A stretch of 64,000 nt of DNA. Source: Camillea tinctor (lineage: Eukaryota > Ascomycota > Sordariomycetes > Xylariales > Xylariaceae). Made by a program: the position numbers and the translations under genes. The notes under the pieces were generated by a model that was given only the letters and a program-made list of their open reading frames with translations, made no database searches and was not told the origin of the DNA. The DNA is taken from positions 124,001-188,000 of the forward strand of contig MU394058.1 in NCBI GenBank assembly GCA_022578605.1. The letters run 5' to 3'. This document shows positions 10,519 through 23,200 of the stretch, one piece after another; position 1 is the stretch's first letter; each line of letters opens with the position of its first letter.

Positions 10519-11762
10519 TAGACATATATTTGTCTAGAACCCACATCTAATAAAACTGAAGAGCAAGGAAAAGCATTCAACGACAACGAAGAGTTAATTT
10601 CGGTTTTAAACATACGTACACTATTTAGAAATAAATACCTGATCTATTTATGAAGTAGTATGCTTCAAAAAGCTGGGCATCGTGTCATATATTATGTAGC
10701 ATGGCGACGCTAAGGAGGCATAGGAGTCATCTAATATTTGTAAGCCGCATCTACCCGTGCATCCTGCCCCAGGAGTCCAAACCATCGAGGTTGAGAAAGG
10801 GAATCCAATAATAGGGGGTGGCACAGAGGAAATAAAAATATTTATTGTGCAAGCTTTAGGCACTTATAGTAAACCAACTTTAAGAGAGACCTATCCATAC
10901 AACCCCATAGAGCAAATCGTACACTAGGATATCCTCTATCGATGAATTGACAAGCGTCACCTATTAGGGGATAAAGGAAAGCTTAAATAGATAGGTATAT
11001 GCTACTGCACATATAAATGTATGGCGCTCAATTATGCTCTCTACTTTGCCTATCTGCCTAGAAAACCAGTCCAGCGCTCAGCATCAGTCGTTTGTTGATA
11101 TGGGGTCGGCGCAAGAGATTCATATTGCCTCACCCAATATAACTTCCTCCGCTTTTAGAAAAGACAACCCCCTCACCATCTCTAGGTTCCGTGCATTCGG
11201 AAGAGAAGAGGGAGTATTCTAAACGACCTTGAAATCGTTATTTTCCGAGAATTCGTCGTTGAAAAAAAAAAAAAAATTGTCCGTGTTGAGGCGAGATATG
11301 GTTGACGAAAGTAAAGACCATTGTGTTTCCTGCCACAGAACCATCTTCATCAACCTTCAAACTCCAAACGCCAAGCATAACTCCCTGTGTGTTGCCAGTA
11401 AAAAGTGAACCTCTCGGGGGAAAAAAATAACCACCCTTGAACCAGTCTCGCATGATGGGGAACCAGATGCCGTGAGTGCATGGGGAATAGAAATCAAATG
11501 CTATCGTCTATAGGAGTTCAGCCTAGAGAATGAAAGAAAAAAGAAAACCTGCGCATTAAAAAAAGAGAGAGAAAGTGACATGCAAAATCCATAAAATCAT
11601 CGCCTTCGTTTGCTGTCATCATGCTCGGGTGGTTTATGTCCTTAATCAACTCTGATCCGAGTTGCGCTCTTGTCGTTCTGGTAGTGGCTCTAGCCACTGT
11701 GGTTTCCACCTACGACTATCCCGTCGTCGCGATTGTTGTTCCCTTCCCACCACGAGAGATTC
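10191..11762. other. Intergenic, AT-rich, with (AT)n microsatellite; no convincing gene
   Basis: This lies between the convergent kinase and RING-finger genes. Apart from the (AT)n run there is a poly-A tract at about 11261-11275 and short minus-strand open frames (10648-10863, 11238-11453, 11518-11709) with no recognisable domain. The 11238-11453 frame has an ATG and a fairly protein-like sequence, but it runs through the poly-A tract and I do not call it. Confidence 0.5.
10480..10515. repeat. (AT)n dinucleotide microsatellite, about 18 units
   Basis: An uninterrupted alternating AT run covers the interval. It lies in the intergenic region between the kinase and the RING gene. Confidence 0.95.
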
Positions 11763-14061
11763 CTAGAATTGTTGATGGGGTGCTGGATGACTAGGAGCGG
11801 TATCATCTGAATTAGTCATATAAATATCCGGCCCTCCAATCGTAGGCGATAAAGGAGGCATATACTGCGACCGTTGAGATCGCATTTGGGGCAATGTCAA
11901 CGGATACTCATCATGCATCGTATTCGGACTTGAAGTGTTTAGTGGATTTAGATAAGCGTCAGAACTGCCCATTGCCGAGTGGAGTGGAAAAGGAGGGGGT
12001 CCATTCGCATCAAATGGTGCTGCTGCTGAACTCCGGTGGTGATTCGTAACCGGTCTATTAAACCATTGATACTATCAAAGCAGGGGTTAGCTATAATGAC
12101 CTTCGCGTCTATAACCCATCGCTTTATTGAGCGATAATAGGAAAGATGGAAAACGAACCGGAGTTTGGGCTTGGTGGTTTCCTTGGTTGCTAGTAGGAGA
12201 CATATTAAATGAGTTTGTACGGCCAGAGGGAGGAGAGCCTCGCAAGCTTCCGTGGCGAGCTCGAGTCCGCCGGCGGCTGTCGTTGAACTCGTTGGGTGGA
12301 GAACGACGCTCCGGAGCGGCATGCCAACCTGGGGGTCGAGAGCCATACATATAGGTCCCTTCCACTCTTCTAGCTGTTGAAGTATCTCCAGAACCACCGA
12401 ATCCGAATTCCGAGAACGGGCTATATTAACTGTCAGTCTAATGTACATTAGCGTGGAGTATACCAAAATCTACCTCGAAGTAAGTGGCGACAGGTTAAGC
12501 AAAGTGCTCGTAGGCCGACCAGGGGGAGAAGTCGCATCGTTCCGTTCACGCTCCCGGGACTGTGCTTGACGGGCAGCTTGTGCCTGTTGCAGCTGCTGTA
12601 TCTGGATGTGATGTTGCCGCATAAATCGAAAAACACTGTGTGTGGTCATAGATCGATACTGCGGCTCTGATGGGACTTTATCCCTACAGTAGGGGCAACT
12701 ATCTGATTCTATGAACCACTTCTTGATGCAGTGGTCACCAAACACATGCCTGCACTTGGGCAACCTCAACGGGGCTTCGTTGATCCCCTCCGGGTTCTCC
12801 ACGCCGAAGTCATTATAGCAAATAACACATGCTGCGCTGGTTAGCGATTCATCGGTACAAGAAACACTCCGGCGCTTATTTACTCACTTCTCTCGTTTTC
12901 CGGAAGCTCAGATATAGTTACGCTCTCAAGAGAAGCAATGGCCTTTTTAGAAGCAACCCGCCTTCCAGTAACTGCACCTCTGAGAAGCTGCTGCTGTCGT
13001 AGGCCCTCTGATACCTGACCTCCCGCCACCTCTTCTGGTACCGAGAGGGTGCTGGAATCGGGATCCGCCACGTCTTGATCATCGTCACTAGACCAATCAG
13101 CTGTCGAAGACTGTAGCCGTGGCAGATTTCGACGTATACGGGGTGTGGTGTGCTGCCGACTTTCTGTGGGGCTGGCTACTTCTCCGGAGCCTTGCGGGGC
13201 AGATAAACCTACGAACACGACGACGGTTAGAGAACCTGTACAGGTGCATACAATGTATCCTGCTCATAGCTCGAACTTACCTGGTTGTGGGTTTCCACTT
13301 TCGCCTGCTGACCTAGCCTGCATGCTTGCCTCGGGCCTTGGAAATGATGTAGAGGCAGATGGAACATTGTCGTGGCGTAGGTAATCGAGAGGGGCGAACT
13401 GGTCTGTGGGTTGCTGGGCAGGAGGGGTAGTGTTCTCAACAGGCACGGCTGCTGGCCGGGCCGACTGAGCCAGCGCCTGATGAGACACTGGGTTCACTGC
13501 AGGAAAGCCACTGCTCGGTCTCTGAACATGGCCACGATGTAGTGCCATGTTAGGCGTCCCTGCCTGCGCCTGACCTGGATTCGAGTGATTCCCGTGAATG
13601 TGCTGCGCAGGCGCCGTACTTCCCATCCTAGGCATTGTCTGCATGGACGGACGGTAGTGATATGGGGGTGATTGAAGACGGTAAGCCTCACTTTCGGCCA
13701 GCAGCGAAAACGCAGAATGGCTTGTGTGGTTTGCCTGTCCCAGGCTAGGAACAGGGGGCATCTGGAAGGGATCCAGCGAAGACTGGTCTGCCCGGTGGGA
13801 GGGCTGATCTGTGCGGGCAGGATGCCAGCCGCGCCGGGGAACCGGTTGCGGCTCACGCCACCTATAACGATAAGTCGTATTCCCATGAACAGGATCGTAG
13901 TGATGAGTGCCCCGAGTTGGCGAATTCAGCAGCGACTGCGGGTCAGCAGCAGCACGCAACGCCGGACAGTGAGTATAAGCGGTATTCTCTAGAGAAGACC
14001 CAGCGTTGTTCATATTCGCCCCGTGATGCTGCATCAGGAAATCCATAGTAGAGGGATCCAT
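11763..14061 (-). CDS. RING-finger protein, probable E3 ubiquitin ligase (676 aa)
   Basis: Five exons were derived by phase-consistent GT..AG splicing: 14061-13281, 13208-12888, 12831-12474, 12420-12159 and 12071-11763. The N-terminal 370 residues are disordered, rich in Pro, Ser, His and Gln. A RING domain spans residues 369-416: CVIC (369-372), C394-R-H396, C402 and CPYC (413-416). The position of the fifth ligand (399) is glycine, while a histidine lies just before C402. The phrase CIKKWF..SDSCPYCRDKV looks like a conserved fungal RING family. A Gln-rich helix follows (IQIQQLQQAQAARQAQ), then a disordered tail. The start was set at MDPSTMDFLMQ because the frame upstream begins only with TTG after an in-frame TAG. 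The likely role is ubiquitin transfer; substrate and location are unknown. Confidence 0.85.
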
Positions 14062-14700
14062 GATGGCAGTATTGGAGTATGGAGAGTGGCGGCCTGGATT
14101 AGAGGCCGTCACTCCCGGTATACTTGACGACGGTGGTATAGGCGGGTGTGCATGTAAATGCGGGAGTCTTGACTCGGAGAACGAAGACGAGGGATCGGGA
14201 TGTCGTTCCAGCAAGTGCCTGTTCTATAGTGACCGTCGCATGGAGGGGGTTTTTTATTATTATAAGTATGCCCGAATAGTCTCGTCGGTAACCGGTCCGA
14301 AACCGAAGGGGGAGGGAGGGGGAGGAAAAGAGGGTACGATGGTATAAAAAGAAAACGAAGCAGAAATATAAATGAATATGAAAAAAAGAAAAGAGAGAGA
14401 GAGGTCTGCTTATTCTTCTTCCCCTCGTATTTTTCTTCTTTAGGTAAATTTTTTTTTTTGGCTTCTTTTGTTTTTTATGATCGACGAAACAATCAAAGGG
14501 AGAGAGGAATATGTGGTAGTGTAAGGAGGAGAAAGAGGAGGGAGGAAGTTGTTGGTAGATAAGTAAGGGTAAGGTTGGTAGGACCTCAGGGTGGTGAAGG
14601 TGGGAGGTAGTGGAGTGGAGGTATTGGAGTTATTTGGTACTATGTAGTAGGTAGTAGGTACTAGTAGTACCTCCTACTTAGTAGTAGTAATAGTAGTGGT

Positions 14701-14740
14701 GCAGGTTGGCCCAGGTTGGCTCAGGTTGGCTCGGGTTGGC
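14701..14740. repeat. Four-copy 10-bp tandem repeat (unit close to CAGGTTGGCY)
   Basis: Four consecutive 10-bp units share the core GGTTGGC and differ only in the first three bases. It lies about 640 bp upstream of the RING gene start. Confidence 0.85.
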
Positions 14741-17403
14741 TTGTTCACAGACAGTTTGCGTGCCAAAGTAGTGCTAGTCGGACAGGGTAAGCAAGTACCT
14801 AGGTAGCGAAGGGTCGTGGCCTGCTAGGTACCCAGGTAGGTTCGGGGGGTTATCAAAGTTCCCAGCGCTAGCCCCGACTGATGAGAATTGACAATCAATC
14901 ACACCCGTTCGCTGCTTGCTTGTCACATTAACAAGACGAGGGTTGGAATACGGGATCCCGGGAAAAAGAAAACGATAAAAAGAATAACAAAAAATTCAAA
15001 AAAAGTCCACTCTGTAAATCAATACTTGGAATATCCTTATTCCTCGTCTTGCTCTACCCTCCTTCAGGGTTCTCTCTGTTCCTCTTCTCTTTCTTTTCTT
15101 TCTTTCTTTTTTCTTTTCTTTTTCACTTCTCTCCTCTTCCCTTTCCTTTCTTTTTTATCCCCCCCTTTCCACTGAAATAGATCCTATGCTCGTGTGTATG
15201 GTGTATGATGTATGGTGTATGTATAATATGTATTCTGTACCACCAGTGAACGTGAACAGCAATAACAGGGTTGAGGTGGGTTGGTTATGTAGGAAAGAGA
15301 AATGATTTAATTAGGTGCTGTTCCGCTTAAGAAGAGGGTAGATTGGCCACCGACTGCATCGTAGGTAAGTACTGGCAGGGTAAGCAGATGTAGTGATGTG
15401 ATGAATGATGCACGGCTAATAATTGAGTTGGGCCTGACGGTGTTTCGGAACATGAAAAAGTAAGGGGAGAAACCTAGTTGAGGGAAAGATGAGTTAAGAA
15501 AAGGGAAGGGGAAAAGGGAGGAAGAAGAGGAAGAAGAGGAAGGAGAGGGAAAAGGAAAGGAAAGAAAAAAAAAGGTAGACGAGAAGCATTGCAAGGAAAG
15601 ATCGTACATATAATCATCATAGCCACCACCTCTACCTTACCACATACACTTATCTGTTAACTTACATCTTCCTACTGCTTAGACATATTACCACAATTCC
15701 AAAGTTCTAAGGTCCTTTCTTACCCCGGCCCTAGGTATGTACATCGATACATAACATCACATTACATTAGTTACATTTGATATATTGTACACACAACTCA
15801 TAACTTACACATACCAGACTTGTATCTAACTAGGTAGATAAGTTACAGTAATAACGGGTTGCATATCCCAAGACCGGGCTTACTCTAGCTCCCAACATAT
15901 TATTAGGCCGTAAGAATAAAATAAAATAAAACACCTTCAAGGAAGTAGAAAGAAAAAAAAGAATCCACCTTCAAAAGCATGCAAGAAGAGGATCTATTCA
16001 ACTCCATCCTTCCTGACATCAGACCCATGATGTATACCACCTACTGTACGTACATACATAAATAACCTTGCCTAACTATTAGCTTGCTAGTCGTGGTGGG
16101 AGGGGGTTAAAGAGGAGGGGGAATGAATGGAATATTGAACTAGCTATGGCACAGTTACGGCGGAAAAGCAATATATAGAGTAGACGAATTATAAGTATAG
16201 ATTAGGTGTATTGTATTATATTACTTGCTATATAGTTGGTGTACATACTACATACCTTCATAAGAAGACGACACGCTGTTAAGGAGGCAAGAAAAAAAGA
16301 GAAAAGAAAAAAGCCATTATCGTCATCATCATCGTCATTATCATAATCAGGTATTGTGCGAAGAAATATGTGGCCTGGTCGGTGCGCACAATTGCCTTAT
16401 TGAGACACCATTTCGTTGTCATGATGTACGTTATGGCTATGGCGGAAAGTCCGGCTATTTGGTTGGAGCATTGTCAATCCTAGGAGCCAGAGATAAGTGC
16501 GTGTGTGTGTGTGTAAGTAGTATGTGAGAGTTCAGGTTGTATCTATCGGTAGGCTAAGCCGGTTGGTAAGTATGTTGGTAAGGCAAGGTGGTGTATGTCC
16601 CCTCTGCTTGCTCCTTACACTAGGTTAAAAGCCAGCAGGCCATGTCCGACTTAGTTAGGTACTAATTTGTGCCTACTAATGTAGTTATTAGGCGGTCCAA
16701 TTCGCCAAAAGTGAAAACAAAATCCATTTAAGAGTGCCCCGCTCCGACTTTGCCGTATGCTTATTTGCTGCTGCATCCCATAACCTTTTTTTTGGAGCCT
16801 TTCTCCTCTTCTTCAACCTCCTTCAAAAATTCCAACCGAAGTAAAGGAACGCAGAGGAGGGATGCTTGCTCGTGCCAAATTGTATGCCTACGCTAACAAG
16901 GTAACGTAAGAGCCAATTGTTCAATTTTTGATATTAGGTATTATCATTATTGGGTCAAGTCATTATCCATTTCTCACATCTCCCTCCCCTACTAACATAG
17001 TACTGTACCTAATACTAATATACCTTACCTAGCCATAGCCACCAGTCCCCTGCAGCAAAGCGGCAGCCCTTCCCAGCGCCTTACTGCAGTAGCAAGCAAG
17101 TCAGTTTACGTTTACCCAGCACTCAGCAACACCCAAGCACACCCATCAAGCAACCTTCAAGTAGGTAGGTAGTAACCTAGCAGGCCTAGGTTCAGTTAAG
17201 TGGCTATCAGTCAACGGTATTCCGGTCTGGTCTTGGTCTGGTCTGGTCTTGTGCCCTGTGTTGTTGGTCTTGTGGTCCGATGCACAGGATGCCTTGATTT
17301 CCGCCAACCTTCCACTCTACCTATAGTAGTTGCATTTGCAAAGTCCACCCTGCCATCAATTCCAACCCTCCAAGGTTGCCCCATCGGGAATTTGAATCAT
17401 TCT

Positions 17404-17427
17404 TGTGGTCCTGTGGTCCTGTGGTCC
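17404..17427. repeat. Three-copy 8-bp tandem repeat (TGTGGTCC)
   Basis: There are three exact copies followed by a partial fourth. A looser set of TGGTCTGGTC repeats lies nearby at 17221-17260. Confidence 0.85.
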
Positions 17428-20200
17428 TGTGTGGTTACGACAAACGAAAGAGTAGAGAGAGAGAGAGAAGTCTTTTTTCGGTCAGCATCCGCTTTGCCTT
17501 TTTACCTTTGACGCCTCAAAAAGTTTCTTCTTTCGATTATCATATGGGGTTTCTTTTTTTTTAAATCTTTCCCGCCAACCCCGTTCAACCCCGTTCATCC
17601 TTAGTCAGGTATCCAACCTTGCGGTACCCCAGTGCCAAAAGAAGAAGAACAAGGCCAAAAAAAAAAGAGTCCTTCTCCTTTCTCACGTTGATCTAATTTA
17701 TTGCTGTTTTTATTACCCTCCCCTCTCTTCCGATCTTTCTCTCTATCTCTCTCCCTCCCGTTAATACGAAAAAGTGGGAGAAAGTTGGAGCCGGTCATTC
17801 TTCGGCTACGATCACATCCACGACCACAACCATAATCATGACTATGACCTTGACCGTAACCACGATGACCTCGCTCCATCAACATTTTGTACGGCCTTCC
17901 CAGATCAGCACTGCTCACGGACACGCGGTCACTGCGCTAAAGGCAAACGGGTCTTAGCCCGGCTTTTTTTTTTCTTTTCTTTCATATAGACAGCCAGCCT
18001 AACAGCGTGAACGAAAACCGATAAGACGTGTCTTTCCGGACCAGGACTTTAGAGAGAAAAAAGGGCTGATCACACATGCTGGCGGTCGCACATCTCTCAT
18101 CAGTTTTGCCTGGCAAGCCAACACAACATAGCATCTGGAGCAGCCACGGAACAGCCAAGTTTCCTCCAATTGGTCAATAAGTGAGTCTCGAGGGTCTGTG
18201 GTCACGAGCACCCATTAAAGTCCCATACTCAGACCCTTCTCCTCCGCCATCCAAGGGCTGGACCAATAAACCCGCCACTACATTAGATGCTGCGGTTTTT
18301 TTTTTCCCTGTTCACTTTTCGTTTCCTTTCTCGCTCTATCCTCTTTCCCGAGCCGATCAAGAAAATTCCGTATATGTGTGCTGCGCGTAGTCGGGTTGCT
18401 AAAATCGAATACGAATCTATGTCAGATCGCCTAGTCTAACCACATGCACATTGACAAAAAACCAATCAGCATAAATATGTAATGTCACCTAATCATCCAA
18501 GGCAAGACGACAGAGGAACTAAGCTCTCGTCAGTCAACGAATGTCAACCACGTCCATGATGATAGAAACTTGCGCTCATGGGCTGGCCTGGAAAGTCTCG
18601 GTCCTTGATGGTCTCTAGTCCACACTGTTTCAATCTAAGGCCGCTTACCCTGGTGAGTTTTGACGTGCGACTCCAGATAGCGTCTCAGCGACAACAAGGT
18701 GTCGATGGAGGGGCGCACGTGGAGTAAAATGCATTTTCGCTTTTTTTTTTCTTCTTTTTTTTTTCCCTCTCTTCTAAAAAGACTTCCATGTTCAGGCTTA
18801 ATTAGTAGCCCCTCCCCCGCGGCGACATCCACCAACGCAAACTCTTTCCTTTGCTTCGGCTATTGTATCACCAAGGCGTACGGAGTATGCATCTTGGTTG
18901 CCTCGTTTGAAATAAAAGGAACCCTCCCCCAAAAGGAGGATAAGAGGAATATTAAAAGGAAAACCCCTAAACAAGCAACCGGCAGAGGTTTCACCACATG
19001 GCGGGGGAAACGAGGTTCGGTGTTTGACCCCCGTGCCCGTGTGTGTATAATCAGTTAAGTAGACCCTTTTGTCCCCGTCAGCTTCGGATGTCCACTTGCG
19101 TCACCAGTGTCATACGGGGAAGGGCAGGTAAAGTATTTTATCATCATTTACACGGCTGCACGGATACTTACAAGTTCCCAAGTTGGCTTTTTGCCCCATA
19201 TTTTTATTTTCCCTTGTCGTTCTTGGTAGGCGGACACAGATCTTGCGGCTCCCATTGGTCACTATTGACAGGGGTAGCCTGGCATTTACCGGGATGACAT
19301 GCCAACAAGTGACTGACGGAATACTTAAATATTGATGAATATCGCCATGTCTTCCCGATTGAACAAATATCAGAACCCGCAGAACACCTAACAACCTCAT
19401 CTATCGACCGCAAGTGGTTATTTGCTTTTTGAAAAAGGAAAGAAGGATTAAAGGGGGAAGCAAGAGAAAGAGAAGACTACGTCCAGTTCCATGTTCCACA
19501 TATCATCTACGTGGGTCGACATGGCATGGATTCAGACAATTAACGAACGGATGGCTACGTGTTGAGCTAGAGTATTGCCTTCAAGCGGCTTCTGGATTTG
19601 ATTGATTTACCCCTCCCAGCCTACCTACCTAGGTAGGTATCTAACCTATTATCTATCACTTACCACCTACCACCTAGAATGAGGCCAGTCAGAAGCGCAT
19701 CACTATTCCTGACCATGCCGACGAGCATGGTGGATCATATCTTGACGAGGGGCTTTGAGGGGGGGAATCTATCCACAAGTACCGACAAGACTCGACTATC
19801 AATTTTTTTTTTATCTTCAATTTGTTCCGCCGACGTTTGATCACACACCTACGTAACCAAAATCATTAACAGTGTGCATCGTCCTAGCTCCGCCCAACAA
19901 TACTTTCGTCACCGACATCCCTGAATCAAACTCATCAAGTCTCGTCATATGATGTTACTATCCTCGCATGTACTGCAGCACCCGAGTCTCCGTCTCTTCT
20001 AAACTCTAGCCTGGATCACTCTTAGTTGTTGTTGGTTGTACCCAAATGGTTACCCAAATACCCAAATACATACCTAACCTGGATCCATGATTATCCCTCC
20101 CCTTCGCCCCCCTCCCTCTTCCCTCTTCTTCCCAACCCCTACTCCTGTCGCTGCTACTTATTACCTAGCGCACGCCGCCTTTGACTCGCTGTTGCTGTCA

Positions 20201-23200
20201 TCACCTCAACGCTGTATCACCAGTCAGTCAGCTTGCCAGATAAGATCCGTCTGAGAAATTACTCTCGCCAAATACCTTCGGTCGAAGCTTATACCCGTGG
20301 ACCCCCTCATCTCCCCAAGTGGACTCCGATTCCGTGTCTGTACGGAAATAATAAACCGCAGCGTTAACCCCACTGAAACATCGCGAGTTAGTTTCTGCAG
20401 CATGTTGCCGATCTATAACCTTCAACCTTCTCCCTCCCCCGTCTCTGCACTACTTATTCACCCATGGCAGGTCGCATAGCGCGAGGGCAGGGTTTTCCGT
20501 TGGCACAGAGTTCCTCGCCTTAGTATGGTTTGGAGGTTTGCGAGACCGCTCCATTCCTGCACCCGCCGAAGCATCAAAAAAAAAATCAATCCTGCTGTTG
20601 CATTGTCCGCAAAGCCCCCTCATTGGATTGGACACAAGACTCCGCCCTGTCATTGTTCTTGAGCTAGATCCCCGATTTCGCTCTGCAAGTAGAAATCATA
20701 GCCGGTCCACAAGGCTCTCGCAAAACCTATTTTTTTTTTCTTGATAATAGTCAACTCGCTTTTTTATCAAGTAGAGTTTGTTGATCTTGAGTGGCGATGA
20801 GCACTAGGATCAGGAGGAAGGCGATATCCATTTTACATGGGCCTGGTCGAAAGTGCATGTTCCGCCGGGATCCGTCTCCTTGTTTCATTCTCACATCAGA
20901 CGAGCGATACGACAGAGTTTCTGAGGGTTGGAGTCAACCAGTAGCCAAGTCTGTTGCTTTATTAGCAAACTTTACTACCCGAGTCGGATCCCAGGAGATC
21001 TCGCCTACTAGCCCCTCCAGTAGCCCCTTGCGGTTCAAGAGTCAGGTCAAGCCAAACACAGTAGGTATTATCTCAGTCATTGGATGAGCCGAACCGATTA
21101 AAGACAGTGCAAGATCACATGATTGCCGCTGGTCCGTTCGTACTTTTACGTATCTCATTAGTACCGGACCAGCAAATAAGACTCAGGCTGTTCAGGACAA
21201 GCCTGACGTTTCACTCGCTAACAGCTCCGAAATTCACGACACCTGGAGATTTATAAAGCCGGGCATTCTTATATACTCAAAGCCCCGCTTGTTATCTACA
21301 CTACGAGCAGAAAAATCGACAAGAAAGGTGGCGCAGCCTCGAATTCTTGGCACAGTCGACCTTTGCAGGTCCTATGAGTCTGGCCCGGCACGAGTAATAT
21401 TTTATATTTCAATTTTACGAGGCAGAATCGAGCGGTCAGAATTCGGACTAAAGGGGTGACAACTCACAAGGCGAATTATCCGTAACATCGCCCGCTCCTG
21501 CCGGGTCCATCGACTATATTTGCCCTGGTTGGTTCCTGCGAACCCAATAGGGAGTATATCAAGTTTGCCTGCGTCAGCCGCTTTGTCAAGTTTAACCTGA
21601 TTCAACTCTCCGTGATGTATTGAGCTGAAATCACCCCTATACCTTTGCGACGGGATAATCTGCGGCGTATGAGCTAATTATACCAGACTAACAATTATCG
21701 GTAGTGTAGGCAATGGTCTTCAGACCAGCCAACTGTTCTTCATTGGAGGGAGAAAAAAACACCACTGTGGTCAGATATCATGTGATGAAGAAGCCGGCCG
21801 AACTCCGCGTGGTTGCAGGATAAGATTAAGATGTCCAGGAGGCTGTAGGTCGCACCAAGCGTGACAGCTAATATTCTTCTCTTAAAGTGAGACATCGGGC
21901 TCTCATCATTGACCAAAAGGCTTTCCATTGGACTAAGGAACTTCCAAGCATAGCTCGTAGGTCGGGCTGCCGTGATATATACTTAAAGTAGTGACGTGAC
22001 AAACAGCCCCGCAATGAGTTGCTGTCGCTTGAGGTTTGAGTAACCCTCGAATCGAGAGGGTCTGACAGTGTTACTCACATGATCTATCCCTTAGAATTAC
22101 GACAAGGGGGGGTTGAATTTGAAAGACACGTCACGTGTATCTCACGACAAGTCAGAAACATCAGCAAGAGAAGAAAGAAAAAACGGTCTATGAACTATCC
22201 CTTGATACGTAAGATCTTGGATGAAAGATTGTGGGCGTATGTGAGTGTTACTATTCACTGTACACCGTCAAAACTTCTTTCCTCCCGGATTCCACTTCAC
22301 TTCGCGATACATGGTATCTAGCGGAACAGAGTCGCCATTCCGGCACAAACGATCTCCGGAGTCGGGATACCAACTTACCTGGCTAGTGAGGATATATACC
22401 GAATGCATGCTATTCGCCGGCTAAGTTCAAGTCTGAAAATTATCTCCAAGCCTTGATAGATATACCCGGGACTTCTCTTTCGCGCGTTTATAGATATATT
22501 AGTTGTTCAAGATGTCAAATTATGCTGATCCTAATGCTCTCCTTCTATATGGCATGGGCTTATGTGCACGTCGTCTCTTTAAGTTTCTTACATACATGCA
22601 CCTTGTAGCATGGAGTGGCTGTTCTAGCCGGTAGTAGTCTTATTGTAATAGAGCCTTATCTAAAATACCTACTTTATGCGAGTATACTGATCTGTTAGCA
22701 TGAGCCTATGAAGAGGAGGAAGGGCATGTACTCGAAATTATCTCTCCTTTTGCATTACTAGGAGGAGGCCCCCCTTCCCCCTTTTTATCACTAGTGACAA
22801 CGGTTTTAGATATAGATACAATATCGTAATCTCAGTATTGTGAACTGTATATAAGTACCTCATTGACGGCGACACTCTGGCTCTGGACTAAAACTAAGGC
22901 TAGTGTGTATTGGGTGGTTAGATGATGAAGGCTTCATGGTGTTCACATGGTGGTTATTATATGAATTTATTAGTGGTTTCTACGCGCTCTCCGAATTCTC
23001 GTTCTTTTGCTAAAAGGCTAGCTTGACACGGCGGCACCTTTTTCGGGATAGATCAAAGCTAGTATATTACGTAGCAGATTATAAAGATATGATTCAAGAG
23101 CTACATTGTGATACGTTTGGCTGTCGATTAATTTGTTCTCTCTGTTGGACGTTGATGATCACGATGCTACTGCTTGTTAGGCTCAAGCTGTATCGACCTC

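Larger units (their letters stand above)
14062..20200. other. Gene-free region upstream of the RING gene, rich in low-complexity tracts
   Basis: No open frame here looks coding. The near end may be promoter and leader of the RING gene. Contents: A/T-rich tracts (14380-14470), a 10-bp tandem repeat (14701-14740), CT-rich DNA (15070-15170), a GA-rich tract (15480-15575), a CAT/ATC trinucleotide run (16316-16346), a GT run (16499-16515), TGTGGTCC repeats (17404-17427), a CT tract (17715-17760), and poly-T tracts at 18297-18306 and 18739-18765. TACCTAGGTA occurs at 14796-14805 and 19626-19635. Confidence 0.5.

Noticed and set aside
11238..11453. 71-codon minus-strand frame with fairly protein-like sequence
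   Set aside because: It runs into a poly-A tract that encodes a phenylalanine run and I recognise no family. It might be a relic, but nothing supports a gene call.
14062..14214. Upstream start for the RING gene at 14214
   Set aside because: The codon there is TTG and an in-frame TAG lies four codons upstream (14226-14224), so the ATG at 14061 was chosen.
14701..14740. Short regular repeats as a CRISPR array
   Set aside because: They are directly tandem 10-bp units without spacers, in a eukaryotic genome.
15307..15609. 100-codon minus-strand Ser/Phe/Pro frame
   Set aside because: It is a direct translation of a GA/CT-rich tract and has no protein-like features.
22037..22077. TGAGTAA/TTACTCA fold with inner CCCTC/GAGGG stem
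   Set aside because: Stems of this length are expected many times by chance in 64 kb, and there is no other support.
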